Shown here: in pieces, positions 9,207 to 17,713 of the stretch
How positions within the stretch are numbered: the stretch's first letter is position 1
Layout: each line of letters starts with the position of its first letter
DNA from: Venatoribacter cucullus
GTDB taxonomy: Bacteria; Pseudomonadota; Gammaproteobacteria; Pseudomonadales; Oceanobacteraceae
NCBI RefSeq assembly: GCF_016132445.1
Contig: NZ_CP046056.1
Span: 1,977,501-2,041,500 of the forward strand
Reading direction: 5' to 3'
Length of the DNA: 64,000 nucleotides
The notes under the pieces: generated by a model
Told to the model about the DNA's origin: nothing
The model's database searches: none
What the model saw: the letters and a program-made list of their open reading frames with translations, nothing else
Position numbers and translations under genes: made by a program

Positions 9207-10769
9207 TCAGGCATCCTGATGGCGACGGGGCCAGATCAGACTGAATTTCGCCCCGCCCAGCTGCTCGCTGCGCGACACCATGGCCCGGCCGCCATGCCAG
9301 TAGGCAATACGGCGCACAATGGACAACCCCAGGCCATAGCCACCGGAACTGCGGGTGCGGCTGTCATCGAGGCGGGCAAAGGCGGTGAAAACACGATCCC
9401 AGTCTTCTTCCGGAATACCCGGGCCATCGTCTTCCACATCCACGCGGCAGGTATCGGTGCCGATATGGCAGGTTACCCGTACCCGGCCGGCGGCATAGCG
9501 TCCGGCATTACCAACCAGATTCTGAATAGCGCGGTGAATATAACGCGGTTCCACTTCCGCATATTGCTCATGGTCCGGCGACACACCGGCATAGCTGACT
9601 GACACATGAGAGGGTGGCCGGGCTTCCCGCACGACCTGATCGGCAATCGCCGCCACGTTGGCACGCTGGAAATCCAGAATCGGCCCCCCCTCTTCCAGCC
9701 TTGCATAGGTCAGAATTTCGTCAATCAGCTCGTCCAGCTCCTGAATATCCGCATCCATGCCATTCAGCTGTTTGGTGACATAAGCATCATCGACACTGTC
9801 TTCAATAATCTGTAGACCGAAGCGGATACGGGCGACCGGGGTACGCAGTTCATGCGACACCGCCCGCACCATTTCGCGCTGAATCGAGATAAGCCGCTGA
9901 ATATGCTCAGCCATTTTATTAAACGCCTGCCCCAGACGACTGACCGGATCACTGCCATCAATGGCCACCCGGGCGTTCAGATGGCCCTGGGCCAGCCGGC
10001 TGGTAGCCTGCTCCAGCTTGCGCAGACGGATCTCAAAAGAGTTAACCACCCAGTAAACCCCCAGCCCCAGCAACATAATGCCGATAACGGTGATTACCGC
10101 GATGGCCTGCCAGGAATAAGGGTCAAAAGCCCGGATCGGCCCCAGCCGTAATACCCGCGGATCGCCCGGCAGCATCACCAGCGCTTCCGCCTCCTGCCCT
10201 TCAATGGCAATCCGCACCAGCACATCGCCATATTGTAAGCGGGCAAAATCAGCATCCGATAACACCAGTTGTTCAAGGGTGGTCAAAGACAGAGGAAATC
10301 CGAAGCGGGGCTGCAAACGCTGCAGAAACAACTCCACCGGTTCGCCCGAACGCTGCCAGTCTTCCACCAGCAGGTAGGCGGTTGCCTGAGCCTGCAGTTC
10401 GGTTACGGTACTGACCTGAACATCGAGCAGGCCGCTGTCGGCCATCGGATACAGCAGACGGGCAGTCCGGCCATTATTAGTGGATTCGATCAGCGGCCGG
10501 CCCCGCTCCAGCCGTTCCAGCTGGTACGGGTCCAGCCGGGTGGCGGCAGCGGGCACAATCTGAATAGCGGCATCAAAGCGCGCCGCCATTTCTGTGATTG
10601 CCTGGGGGTCTTGCTGTAGGCGCTGGGCCAGCAGATACAAGCTGCCGGCCACCATGTCCTCATTGAACTGAGCGCTGCGGACCAGGTTAACCAGCTGCAG
10701 TGCAGCCATGCAGATCAGGCTGACCATCAGCAGCGCTGCCAGCAGTCCGGAATACACGCGAATAAAAAT
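9207..10769 (-). CDS. rstB: Sensor histidine kinase, RstB-like
   Basis: An inner-membrane sensor kinase: a first membrane helix at the N-terminus, a periplasmic domain of about 190 residues, a second helix near 215-238, a HAMP domain, HisKA with the phosphorylation motif AVSHELRTPVAR, and HATPase with DDGPGIP and GGYGLGLSIV. Order and motifs resemble E. coli RstB, including the SLYLL segment and GGAKFSLIWP near the end. The start is set at an ATT codon (10769), seven nt after AGGAGA, giving MFIRVYSGLL, which fits RstB. The first conventional start is GTG at 10757, too far from that ribosome site. The response-regulator gene lies immediately upstream in the same operon. Confidence 0.82.
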   Translation of the reverse strand: MFIRVYSGLLAALLMVSLICMAALQLVNLVRSAQFNEDMVAGSLYLLAQRLQQDPQAITEMAARFDAAIQIVPAAATRLDPYQLERLERGRPLIESTNNGRTARLLYPMADSGLLDVQVSTVTELQAQATAYLLVEDWQRSGEPVELFLQRLQPRFGFPLSLTTLEQLVLSDADFARLQYGDVLVRIAIEGQEAEALVMLPGDPRVLRLGPIRAFDPYSWQAIAVITVIGIMLLGLGVYWVVNSFEIRLRKLEQATSRLAQGHLNARVAIDGSDPVSRLGQAFNKMAEHIQRLISIQREMVRAVSHELRTPVARIRFGLQIIEDSVDDAYVTKQLNGMDADIQELDELIDEILTYARLEEGGPILDFQRANVAAIADQVVREARPPSHVSVSYAGVSPDHEQYAEVEPRYIHRAIQNLVGNAGRYAAGRVRVTCHIGTDTCRVDVEDDGPGIPEEDWDRVFTAFARLDDSRTRSSGGYGLGLSIVRRIAYWHGGRAMVSRSEQLGGAKFSLIWPRRHQDA

Positions 10770-10786
10770 AGCGGCGTCTCCTGACG

Positions 10787-11527
10787 TCAGATTTCTTTAA
10801 CGAACAGGTAGCCTTTACTGCGCACGGTTTTAATCCGTTTCGGATTCATCGGATCATCACCCACCTTCGGCCGGATACGCGATACCCGCACATCAATGGA
10901 ACGATCTTGTCCATCGTATTCAATGCCGCGTAACTGATGGAAGATTTCTTCCCTCGTCAGCACCCGGCCGGCGCTGCTGCTTAATAACCACAGCAGATCA
11001 AATTCGGCACTGGTCAGATCAATGCTCTGACCATCCAGCCAGGCTTCACGCATGGCGTTATCCACCACCAGATTGCCGAAGGTAAGACGGTTTTCAGAAC
11101 TGGGCTCGGCAGCGTTCTCTTCCGGTGTTTCTTTCACCCGGCGCAATAGCGCCCGGATACGCGCCAGCAACACCCGCGGCCGCACCGGCTTGGCCACGTA
11201 ATCATCAGCGCCCATTTCCAGCCCCAGCACCTGGTCCAGGTCTTCGGTACGGGCAGTCAGCATCAGAATGGGGCCTTTGTAATAAGGACGCACAATCCGG
11301 CATACCGCCAGCCCGTCTTCACCCGGCAGCATCAGATCCAGTACCACCAGATCCGGCTGTTCGGTTTTGATACGCTCAATAGCCCGGCCGCCATCGCCTT
11401 CAACAGCAACCGTAAGACCGTTGCTCTCAAGGTAGTCTTTGGTCAGCGTTGCCAGACGCTCGTCATCTTCAACAATCAGAATGCGCCAGTTTTCATCCTG
11501 GCCGTGGCCAATTTCGTGTTTAAGCAT
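10787..11527 (-). CDS. rstA: OmpR-family response regulator, RstA-like
   Basis: A 246-residue regulator with a receiver domain (phospho-acceptor Asp64 in VVLDLMLPGEDG, switch lysine in the AKPVRP segment) and a C-terminal OmpR/PhoB winged helix. The segment LRGIEYDGQDRSIDVRVSR and the ending KTVRSKGYLFV closely resemble RstA. It pairs with the kinase 17 nt downstream. It is divergent from nrdA across a 397-bp region, so its promoter sits near the NrdR/DnaA sites. Confidence 0.88.
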   Translation of the reverse strand: MLKHEIGHGQDENWRILIVEDDERLATLTKDYLESNGLTVAVEGDGGRAIERIKTEQPDLVVLDLMLPGEDGLAVCRIVRPYYKGPILMLTARTEDLDQVLGLEMGADDYVAKPVRPRVLLARIRALLRRVKETPEENAAEPSSENRLTFGNLVVDNAMREAWLDGQSIDLTSAEFDLLWLLSSSAGRVLTREEIFHQLRGIEYDGQDRSIDVRVSRIRPKVGDDPMNPKRIKTVRSKGYLFVKEI

Positions 11528-11711
11528 GCTGTCCTGAATTCCTTACGCGTAAAGTACCCGCCTGCGCGGATTTGTGTGTAACTGTAGACGCTGTAACGCA
11601 AAGTTGCATAGTAACCAATCGGCGGCTTTTTTTCGTCATTTTCACGCCAGGACGGCCACGCCCGAAGCCGGCGGGTAAACAGCCACAGACTGTCCACCAA
11701 CTACACACAAG

Positions 11712-11720
11712 TTATCCACA
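11712..11720 (+). promoter_or_regulatory. Consensus DnaA box upstream of nrdA
   Basis: TTATCCACA is a perfect DnaA box, about 32 bp upstream of the predicted nrdA -35. DnaA is known to control nrdAB in E. coli, so the site may couple dNTP supply to replication initiation. Confidence 0.55.
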
Positions 11721-11734
11721 TGCGATTTCGATAA

Positions 11735-11784
11735 CCCACTATATCTTGGGGTTGAATTCACCCCCGCACCGCATTATCTTGTGG
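11735..11784 (+). promoter_or_regulatory. Tandem NrdR boxes over the nrdA promoter
   Basis: Two NrdR-like boxes, CCCACTATATCTTGGGG (11735-11751) and GCATTATCTTGTGG (11771-11784), share the TATCTTG core and are offset by 33 bp, about three helical turns, as is typical for NrdR. The predicted promoter is TTGAAT (11752-11757), 17 bp, TATCTT (11775-11780). The second box overlaps the -10, consistent with repression. The nrdR gene is not in the window. Confidence 0.65.
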
Positions 11785-11924
11785 ATCGCTTTGAAAAAGC
11801 GCCGTTTTCTCAGTTATTTACAGCGGCGTTTACAGGCTTCGGGAGCCACCGTCAAGCGTCATAATTCCCCCCCGCATCAGGGACGATGGAGCAGATTCTC
11901 TTGAATACAGCAGGCACAATTAAC

Positions 11925-14201
11925 ATGAGCAGCACACTGAAAGTCACCAAGCGCAATGGCCGCCTGGAACCCCTCGATCTGGATAAAATTCACAAGGTTG
12001 TTACCTGGGCTGCCGAAGGGCTTAACAATGTGTCTGTATCTGAGGTGGAGCTGAAAGCTCACCTGCAGTTTTTTGATGGTATCCAGACCGCCGAAATCCA
12101 TGAAACATTAATCAAAGCCGCCGCCGACCTGATTTCGGAAGAAACCCCCGATTATCAATACCTGGCCGCTCGCCTGAATATTTTCCATCTGCGTAAAAAA
12201 GCCTACGGCCAGTTTGAGCCGCCAGCCCTGCTGGACCACGTGAAACGCATGGTCGACATGGAACGCTATGACCGTCACCTGCTGGACGACTACAGCGCTG
12301 ACGAAATCGCCGCGATGGATACCTTTATTGACCACAACCGCGATCTCAACTTCAGCTACGCGGCCGTCAAACAACTGGAAGGCAAGTATCTGGTACAGAA
12401 CCGGGTTACCGGTGAAATGTACGAAAGCGCCCAGTTCCTCTATGTTCTGATCGCCGCCTGTCTGTTCGCCAATTACGACAAAGAACGCCGGCTCGATTAC
12501 ATCCGTCGTTTCTATGATGCCGTCTCCACCTTCAAGCTGTCACTGCCGACGCCGATTATGGCCGGTGTCCGTACCCCGACCCGGCAGTTCAGCTCCTGTG
12601 TATTAATTGAAGCCGGCGACAGTCTGGATTCCATTAACGCCACCGCCAGCGCCATTGTGAAATACGTATCCCAGCGCGCCGGCATTGGTATCAACGGTGG
12701 CCGTATCCGCGCCCTGGGCAGCCCGATCCGGGGTGGTGAAGCCTTCCACACCGGCTGTATTCCGTTCTACAAGCATTTCCAGACGGCGGTTAAATCCTGC
12801 TCGCAGGGCGGTGTGCGTGGTGGCGCCGCCACCCTGTTCTACCCTATCTGGCACTACGAAGTGGAAAGCCTGCTGGTGCTGAAAAACAACCGCGGCGTCG
12901 AAGAAAACCGCGTCCGCCACCTCGATTACGGCGTGCAGATCAACAAGCTGATGTACGAGCGCCTGATCAAAAACGGCAACATCACCCTGTTCTCGCCCAG
13001 CGATGTGCCGGGTCTGTACGATGCGTTCTTTGAAGATCAGGAAAAATTCGAACAGCTGTATCTGCAGTACGAACAGCAGGATGGTATCCGTAAGAAAACC
13101 CTGAAAGCAGTCGATCTGTTTTCCAGCATGATGCAGGAACGTGCCAGCACCGGCCGCATCTACATTCAGAACGTCGACCACTGCAACACGCACAGCCCGT
13201 TTGATCCGAAAGTAGCACCGGTACGGCAGTCCAACCTGTGTCTGGAAATTGCCCTGCCGACCAAACCGCTGCAGGAAGTGAACGATGAAAATGGCGAGAT
13301 TGCCCTGTGTACACTGGCCGCCTTCAACCTCGGCAGCCTGAACAGCCTGGACGATCTGGAAGAACTGTCCGACCTGATCGTACGCGCCCTCGACAGTCTG
13401 CTGACCTACCAGGATTACCCGGTCCCGGCCGCGAAAAAGGCCAGCCTGCGTCGTCGTACGCTGGGCGTCGGCGTTATCAACTACGCCTACTATCTGGCTA
13501 AAAACGGGGTGAAATACTCCGATGGCAGCGCTAATGGTCTGACTCACCGCACCTTTGAAGCCATGCAGTACTGGCTGCTCAAAGCATCAAACAAACTGGC
13601 GCAGGAGCAAGGTGCGTGTGACGCTTTTGCCGACACCACTTACGCACAGGGCATTCTGCCGATCGACACCTACAAAAAAGAAGTGGACAAGTTCTGTGCC
13701 GAACCGCTGCACTACGACTGGGAAGCCCTGCGTAAAGACATCGTTCAGTACGGCTTACGCAACTCAACGCTGTCAGCACTGATGCCGTCGGAAACCTCGT
13801 CACAGATCAGCAATGCCACCAACGGTATCGAACCGCCACGTGGTTACATCAGCGTAAAAGCCAGCAAAGATGGCATTCTGAAACAGGTGGTACCGGAATT
13901 TGAACGCCTGAAAAATCAGTATGAACTGCTGTGGCAGATTCCCAGCAATAATGGCTACCTGCAACTGGTCGGCATTATGCAGAAATTTGTCGATCAGGCG
14001 ATTTCAGCCAACACCAACTACGACCCGACCCGTTTTGACGGCGGCAAGGTACCCATGCAGCAACTGCTGAAAGATCTGCTGACGGCCTATAAAAATGGTC
14101 TGAAAACGCTGTATTACCACAACACCCGTGACGGCGCTGAAGATCCGCAGAAAGAAATGAAAGAAGACGATGATTGCGCCGGTGGCGCCTGCAAAATCTA
14201 A
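11925..14201 (+). CDS. nrdA: Ribonucleotide reductase class Ia, alpha subunit NrdA
   Basis: A 758-residue class Ia large subunit that reduces ribonucleoside diphosphates to dNDPs. It has an N-terminal ATP-cone (about 1-95), the first active-site cysteine in QFSSCVLIEAGDS, the radical-site region around NLCLEIALP, a C-terminal YYHNTRDG segment near the radical-transfer tyrosines, and the redox-active tail CAGGACKI. The ATG at 11925 gives MSSTLKVTKRNG, matching the family start; an ATG 39 bp upstream is in frame but has a poorly spaced ribosome site. It is followed by nrdB and yfaE. The upstream NrdR boxes and DnaA box indicate dNTP- and replication-linked control. Confidence 0.94.
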   Translation: MSSTLKVTKRNGRLEPLDLDKIHKVVTWAAEGLNNVSVSEVELKAHLQFFDGIQTAEIHETLIKAAADLISEETPDYQYLAARLNIFHLRKKAYGQFEPPALLDHVKRMVDMERYDRHLLDDYSADEIAAMDTFIDHNRDLNFSYAAVKQLEGKYLVQNRVTGEMYESAQFLYVLIAACLFANYDKERRLDYIRRFYDAVSTFKLSLPTPIMAGVRTPTRQFSSCVLIEAGDSLDSINATASAIVKYVSQRAGIGINGGRIRALGSPIRGGEAFHTGCIPFYKHFQTAVKSCSQGGVRGGAATLFYPIWHYEVESLLVLKNNRGVEENRVRHLDYGVQINKLMYERLIKNGNITLFSPSDVPGLYDAFFEDQEKFEQLYLQYEQQDGIRKKTLKAVDLFSSMMQERASTGRIYIQNVDHCNTHSPFDPKVAPVRQSNLCLEIALPTKPLQEVNDENGEIALCTLAAFNLGSLNSLDDLEELSDLIVRALDSLLTYQDYPVPAAKKASLRRRTLGVGVINYAYYLAKNGVKYSDGSANGLTHRTFEAMQYWLLKASNKLAQEQGACDAFADTTYAQGILPIDTYKKEVDKFCAEPLHYDWEALRKDIVQYGLRNSTLSALMPSETSSQISNATNGIEPPRGYISVKASKDGILKQVVPEFERLKNQYELLWQIPSNNGYLQLVGIMQKFVDQAISANTNYDPTRFDGGKVPMQQLLKDLLTAYKNGLKTLYYHNTRDGAEDPQKEMKEDDDCAGGACKI

Positions 14202-14213
14202 GAGTAACCAACG

Positions 14214-14233
14214 CAGCCCCGCACGGGGCTGCC
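14214..14233 (+). other. Intercistronic hairpin between nrdA and nrdB
   Basis: GCAGCCCC-GCAC-GGGGCTGC is a perfect 8-bp GC-rich stem with a tetraloop, lying between the nrdA stop and the nrdB start. There is no T-run, so it is more likely an mRNA-stability or translation element than a terminator. Confidence 0.5.
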
Positions 14234-14249
14234 CTGAGATAACACCCGT

Positions 14250-15380
14250 ATGGCTTACACCACCTTTAACCGTAATGTTTTTGACACCTTTGCCCAGCCA
14301 ATGTTTTTTGGCGAGCAGGTCAACGTCGCCCGTTACGATTTACAGAAGCACAAAATTTTTGAAAATCTGATCGAAAAGCAGCTGTCTTTCTTCTGGCGTC
14401 CGGAAGAAGTTGACCTGACCAACGACCGCAAAGATTTTCTCGATTTACCCGAGCATGAAAAACATATTTTCATCAGCAACCTGAAATATCAGACCCTGCT
14501 GGATTCCGTGCAGGGGCGCTCGCCGAACGTGGCTTTTCTGCCGATAGTGTCATTGCCGGAACTGGAAACCTGGATTGAAACCTGGTCGTTCAGTGAAACC
14601 ATTCACAGCCGCTCCTACACCCATATTGTGCGCAATATTGTGCCCAATCCGGCGGTTATTTTTGACGATATTACCAAAAACGAACACATTACCCGCCGGG
14701 CGGTTTCGGTTACCCGTCACTACGACAGTTTTATTGAACTGAGTAATTACTACCTGCAACTGGGCGAAGGTACCCACACCATCAACGGCAACACCGTTGA
14801 CGTGTCGCTGCGTGAACTGAAACGCCGCCTGTACCTCACCATGGTGTCCGTAAATGTTCTTGAAGCCATTCGTTTTTACGTCAGTTTTGCCTGTTCGTTC
14901 GCCTTTGCCGAGCGCGCCAAAATGGAAGGCAACGCCAAAATTATTAAACTGATTGCCCGCGATGAAGCTCTGCACCTGACCGGCACTCAGCACATCCTGC
15001 AGATTATGGCGAAAGGCAAAGACGATCCGGAACTTGCCGGTATCGCTGAAGAATGCCGCGCCGACGTCATTGCCATTTTCAGCGAAGCTGCCCAGCAGGA
15101 AAAAGAATGGGCCGACTACCTGTTCAAAGACGGCTCCATGATTGGCCTGAACAAAGATATTCTGTCGCAGTATGTGGAATACATTACCAACCAGCGTATC
15201 GGTGCGCTGGGCTTTGAACCGTTATTCCCGGTTAAAAGTAACCCGCTGCCCTGGATCAACGCCTGGCTGAACAGCGATAACGTGCAGGTAGCCCCCCAGG
15301 AAGCCGAAATCAGCTCCTATCTGGTTGGCGCCATCGACAGCGAAGTGAATACCGACGATCTGGGTGATTTTGATCTCTGA
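14250..15380 (+). CDS. nrdB: Ribonucleotide reductase class Ia, beta subunit NrdB
   Basis: A 376-residue small subunit that houses the diferric-tyrosyl radical used by NrdA. The ferritin-like iron ligands appear in the [20 protein letters not shown] and [13 protein letters not shown] segments. The radical tyrosine is expected in the SRSYTH region. The stop codon overlaps the yfaE start (TGATG), so translation is coupled to the ferredoxin that maintains its cofactor. Confidence 0.94.
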   Translation: MAYTTFNRNVFDTFAQPMFFGEQVNVARYDLQKHKIFENLIEKQLSFFWRPEEVDLTNDRKDFLDLPEHEKHIFISNLKYQTLLDSVQGRSPNVAFLPIVSLPELETWIETWSFSETIHSRSYTHIVRNIVPNPAVIFDDITKNEHITRRAVSVTRHYDSFIELSNYYLQLGEGTHTINGNTVDVSLRELKRRLYLTMVSVNVLEAIRFYVSFACSFAFAERAKMEGNAKIIKLIARDEALHLTGTQHILQIMAKGKDDPELAGIAEECRADVIAIFSEAAQQEKEWADYLFKDGSMIGLNKDILSQYVEYITNQRIGALGFEPLFPVKSNPLPWINAWLNSDNVQVAPQEAEISSYLVGAIDSEVNTDDLGDFDL

Positions 15381-15832
15381 TGTCTGCATCACCACTGCCC
15401 GGCTCCGCCAACGAGGACTTTAACCTCAGCGGCGAGCCGGAAACCCCCGCGCTGGAACTCGAACCCCTGCAGGCCGACCGTTCTGCCACAGCCCCGCTGC
15501 AGACAGAACTGTTTTTGCCGGCAGACAATCCTGAACAACCGGAAACCACCCCGCAAATTGAATTTGACGGCATGGCGCCGCCGCGCCTGGCAGTTCAGCT
15601 CGGCGATGGCCAGCAGCTGTATTTTCAGCATGCCAGAACACTGCTGGAATCGCTGGAAGCGCAACAGGTGGATGTGCATTATCAATGCCGGGAAGGCTAT
15701 TGCGGCAGTTGCCGGGTACAGCTGCTGGAAGGCCAGGTGCATTATCTGGAAGAGCCCATGGCCTGGATTAATGCGGATGAAATTCTGCCCTGCTGCTGTA
15801 TTCCACGCAGCGATATCAAAATAAAACTCTGA
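15380..15832 (+). CDS. yfaE: YfaE-like [2Fe-2S] ferredoxin (NrdB cofactor maintenance)
   Basis: The C-terminal 85 residues form a plant-type [2Fe-2S] ferredoxin with the ligand motif CREGYCGSC and a distal cysteine in LPCCCIP. YfaE reduces NrdB iron to restore the diferric-tyrosyl cofactor, and this placement after nrdB is conserved. The N-terminal 64 residues are acidic, proline-rich and probably disordered, and are not present in the 84-residue E. coli protein. An internal ATG at 15572 would give the short form but has no ribosome site, while the ATG at 15380 is coupled to the nrdB stop. Confidence 0.85.
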   Translation: MSASPLPGSANEDFNLSGEPETPALELEPLQADRSATAPLQTELFLPADNPEQPETTPQIEFDGMAPPRLAVQLGDGQQLYFQHARTLLESLEAQQVDVHYQCREGYCGSCRVQLLEGQVHYLEEPMAWINADEILPCCCIPRSDIKIKL

Positions 15833-15927
15833 CCGGCTTTCCTGCTCCAGGTCAGTACCCGGGGCCCTTTCATCCTGCTATTCTGGCTCCACAATAACAC
15901 TTACCTTTTACCCAAGGAGCCCAGCCA

Positions 15928-16206
15928 ATGGCCTTTATCTGTATCACTCCGAACGTTGCTATGGTCCGCATCAATGCCCGTGAGCACCTGGAAGACATGC
16001 CCGGTAATTTCTATATCAACCTCGACACACTGGTTGAGGCACGCATGAAAGAAGTCCGTAAAGAACACGAAGGGGATTTCTGCGCCGATGTGCTGCTGGT
16101 ACTGGAAAACCGTACCCATGAGTTCCTGTTCCGCAACAGCCCGGCCGGCAACAAAGCCAAAGAAACCCTCACTCAATATCTGACTGAACGCAGCATTAAC
16201 TGCTGA
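15928..16206 (+). CDS. Small conserved-looking protein of unknown function
   Basis: I do not recognise this 92-residue protein. It has a strong AAGGAG ribosome site 9 nt before the ATG, codon use like its neighbours, and no membrane segment or signal peptide. It is mixed charged, with one cysteine near position 70 and one as the last residue. It follows the nrdA-nrdB-yfaE operon by 95 bp and precedes bcp by 71 bp, so it may be co-transcribed with either. No function is proposed. Confidence 0.65.
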   Translation: MAFICITPNVAMVRINAREHLEDMPGNFYINLDTLVEARMKEVRKEHEGDFCADVLLVLENRTHEFLFRNSPAGNKAKETLTQYLTERSINC

Positions 16207-16277
16207 GCAACAGTGCCACCGGGTTGATTTCTCAGCCCGGTGAGTTAGCCTTCGTACTCTTTGTACCGAGGTGTCCT

Positions 16278-16751
16278 ATGAGCCTGAAATTACCCACCCT
16301 GAATCAACCTGCCCCGGCCTTTTCTGCCCCGGATCAGCACGGCAATATTGTTACACTCGACAGCCTGCGTGGCCGCAATGTGGTGCTGTATTTTTACCCC
16401 AAAGCCATGACCCCGGGCTGTACCGTCCAGGCCTGCGGTATCCGTGATCACCACGCCGAATTTGCAGCACTCAATACGCTGGTTCTGGGTATCAGCCCCG
16501 ATGCGCCCCAGCGCCTGCAGAAATTCATTGAACGCGACCAGCTGAACTTCGGTTTATTAAGTGACGAAGACCACGCCATTGCTGACGCATACGGCGTATG
16601 GGCGCTGAAAAAATTTATGGGTAAAGAATACGAAGGTATCCATCGTATTACGTTCATTATTGATGCCCAGGGTGTACTGCGGCATATCATCGAAAAAGTA
16701 AAAACCAAAACCCATCACGACGATACCCTGGCGCTGGTGAAAACCCTCTGA
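16278..16751 (+). CDS. bcp: Thiol peroxidase Bcp (peroxiredoxin Q)
   Basis: A 157-residue peroxiredoxin that reduces organic hydroperoxides and H2O2 using thioredoxin. The motif TPGCTVQACGIRD places the peroxidatic cysteine and a resolving cysteine five residues later, typical of atypical 2-Cys PrxQ. The ATG at 16278 follows a GAGGTG ribosome site and gives the usual N-terminus with its APxFSAPDQHG strand. An upstream in-frame extension to 16224 has no homology. Confidence 0.92.
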   Translation: MSLKLPTLNQPAPAFSAPDQHGNIVTLDSLRGRNVVLYFYPKAMTPGCTVQACGIRDHHAEFAALNTLVLGISPDAPQRLQKFIERDQLNFGLLSDEDHAIADAYGVWALKKFMGKEYEGIHRITFIIDAQGVLRHIIEKVKTKTHHDDTLALVKTL

Positions 16752-16791
16752 ACCGGCTTCAGTTTTTAGGCGGAATGCCGATAGCAGGGTT

Positions 16792-17706
16792 ATGAAAATA
16801 CTATTCGTCATCATCATGCTGCTGCCGGCTTCAGTATGGGCCAACAGCCATCTGAATTGTGCCGGCGGACTGCGCCAGCAGGGCTGGTTACAATCCGGCT
16901 GGCTGCAGGACGATGGTGATCAGTTCAGCTTTATCGAATGCGGTTTAATCACGGCCCCGCCGATGCAACAGGGCTGGTTTCTGACGCTGCCGGATATCCA
17001 CTGGCAACAGGGCCTTGCGACCAGTTTTTCTCGCAGCCGGGGCGCGCTGGAAGCGCAAGATATACAACTGTACTGGCCTGTGCTGCGCCAGCAGGAAGTA
17101 TTGTTCGGTCTGATTGCAGGCTCCAGCAATGCTCAACAACTGCATACCACGGCACAACCGCTGCGCTTAACCGGCACGGATCCGTATCTGGCCGCCGGCC
17201 AGGATATTCTGCTGCGGCGGGAAGAATATTTTGCCGGTCTGGCCATCGACACCCGCTTCAGCAACACCGCCATTACCCGCACCAGCCTAAGCTACCATTA
17301 CCGCCGCCATCCGTTGCTGGTGCAAAATCCGGCCGAGCCATTATTTCCCGTCAGTGCCGATTTGCTCAGCACCGCCCGCACGGGCTTATGGGAATTACGC
17401 ACCGAACGGGAAGCCCTGCGTTATGGCTGGCAATGGCACTGGTCGCTGGCACTGCTGTACGGAGCAATCGGTGATCTGCAACAACAGCCGCTGCGCGAAC
17501 TGCAGGAAACCCGCTTTACCGGGCTGCAACTGCAGCTGGGCCTGTTATGGCGGCAACGTCTGAACCAGAATCTGAATGCAGTGCTGAACCTGAGCGGTGG
17601 CGGTGAATTCTGGTATCTGCCGGAAGACAACAGCAATAATCCGGCACTGGAATCCCCGCACCGCACTGATTATCAGATCAGCGCCGGCCTGAACTGGCGC
17701 TTATAA
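16792..17706 (+). CDS. Predicted outer-membrane beta-barrel protein, unknown role
   Basis: A 304-residue exported protein with a clear Sec signal peptide (about 1-18, cleavage after VWA). The mature part has no long hydrophobic helix. It shows repeated alternating amphipathic strands with aromatic girdles (LQLQLGLLWRQRL, YQISAGLNWRL), suggesting a monomeric outer-membrane barrel. The last residue is leucine rather than the usual phenylalanine. I do not recognise a named family. It lies just after bcp and convergent to the AraC gene. Confidence 0.7.
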   Translation: MKILFVIIMLLPASVWANSHLNCAGGLRQQGWLQSGWLQDDGDQFSFIECGLITAPPMQQGWFLTLPDIHWQQGLATSFSRSRGALEAQDIQLYWPVLRQQEVLFGLIAGSSNAQQLHTTAQPLRLTGTDPYLAAGQDILLRREEYFAGLAIDTRFSNTAITRTSLSYHYRRHPLLVQNPAEPLFPVSADLLSTARTGLWELRTEREALRYGWQWHWSLALLYGAIGDLQQQPLRELQETRFTGLQLQLGLLWRQRLNQNLNAVLNLSGGGEFWYLPEDNSNNPALESPHRTDYQISAGLNWRL

Positions 17707-17713
17707 AGCACTC

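Larger units (their letters stand above)
11528..11924. promoter_or_regulatory. Divergent rstA/nrdA regulatory region
   Basis: This 397-bp gene-free stretch contains a DnaA box, a predicted nrdA promoter and two NrdR-like boxes, listed separately. The part nearest rstA (11528-11700) shows no clear motif that I recognise. An in-frame ATG at 11886 upstream of the chosen nrdA start is treated as non-initiating. Confidence 0.6.

Noticed and set aside
11712-11720. Replication origin suggested by DnaA box
   Set aside because: Only one consensus box occurs here, without dnaA, an AT-rich unwinding region or a cluster of boxes.
12603-13547. 314-codon minus-strand open frame
   Set aside because: It lies wholly inside nrdA in antisense and has no recognisable domain.
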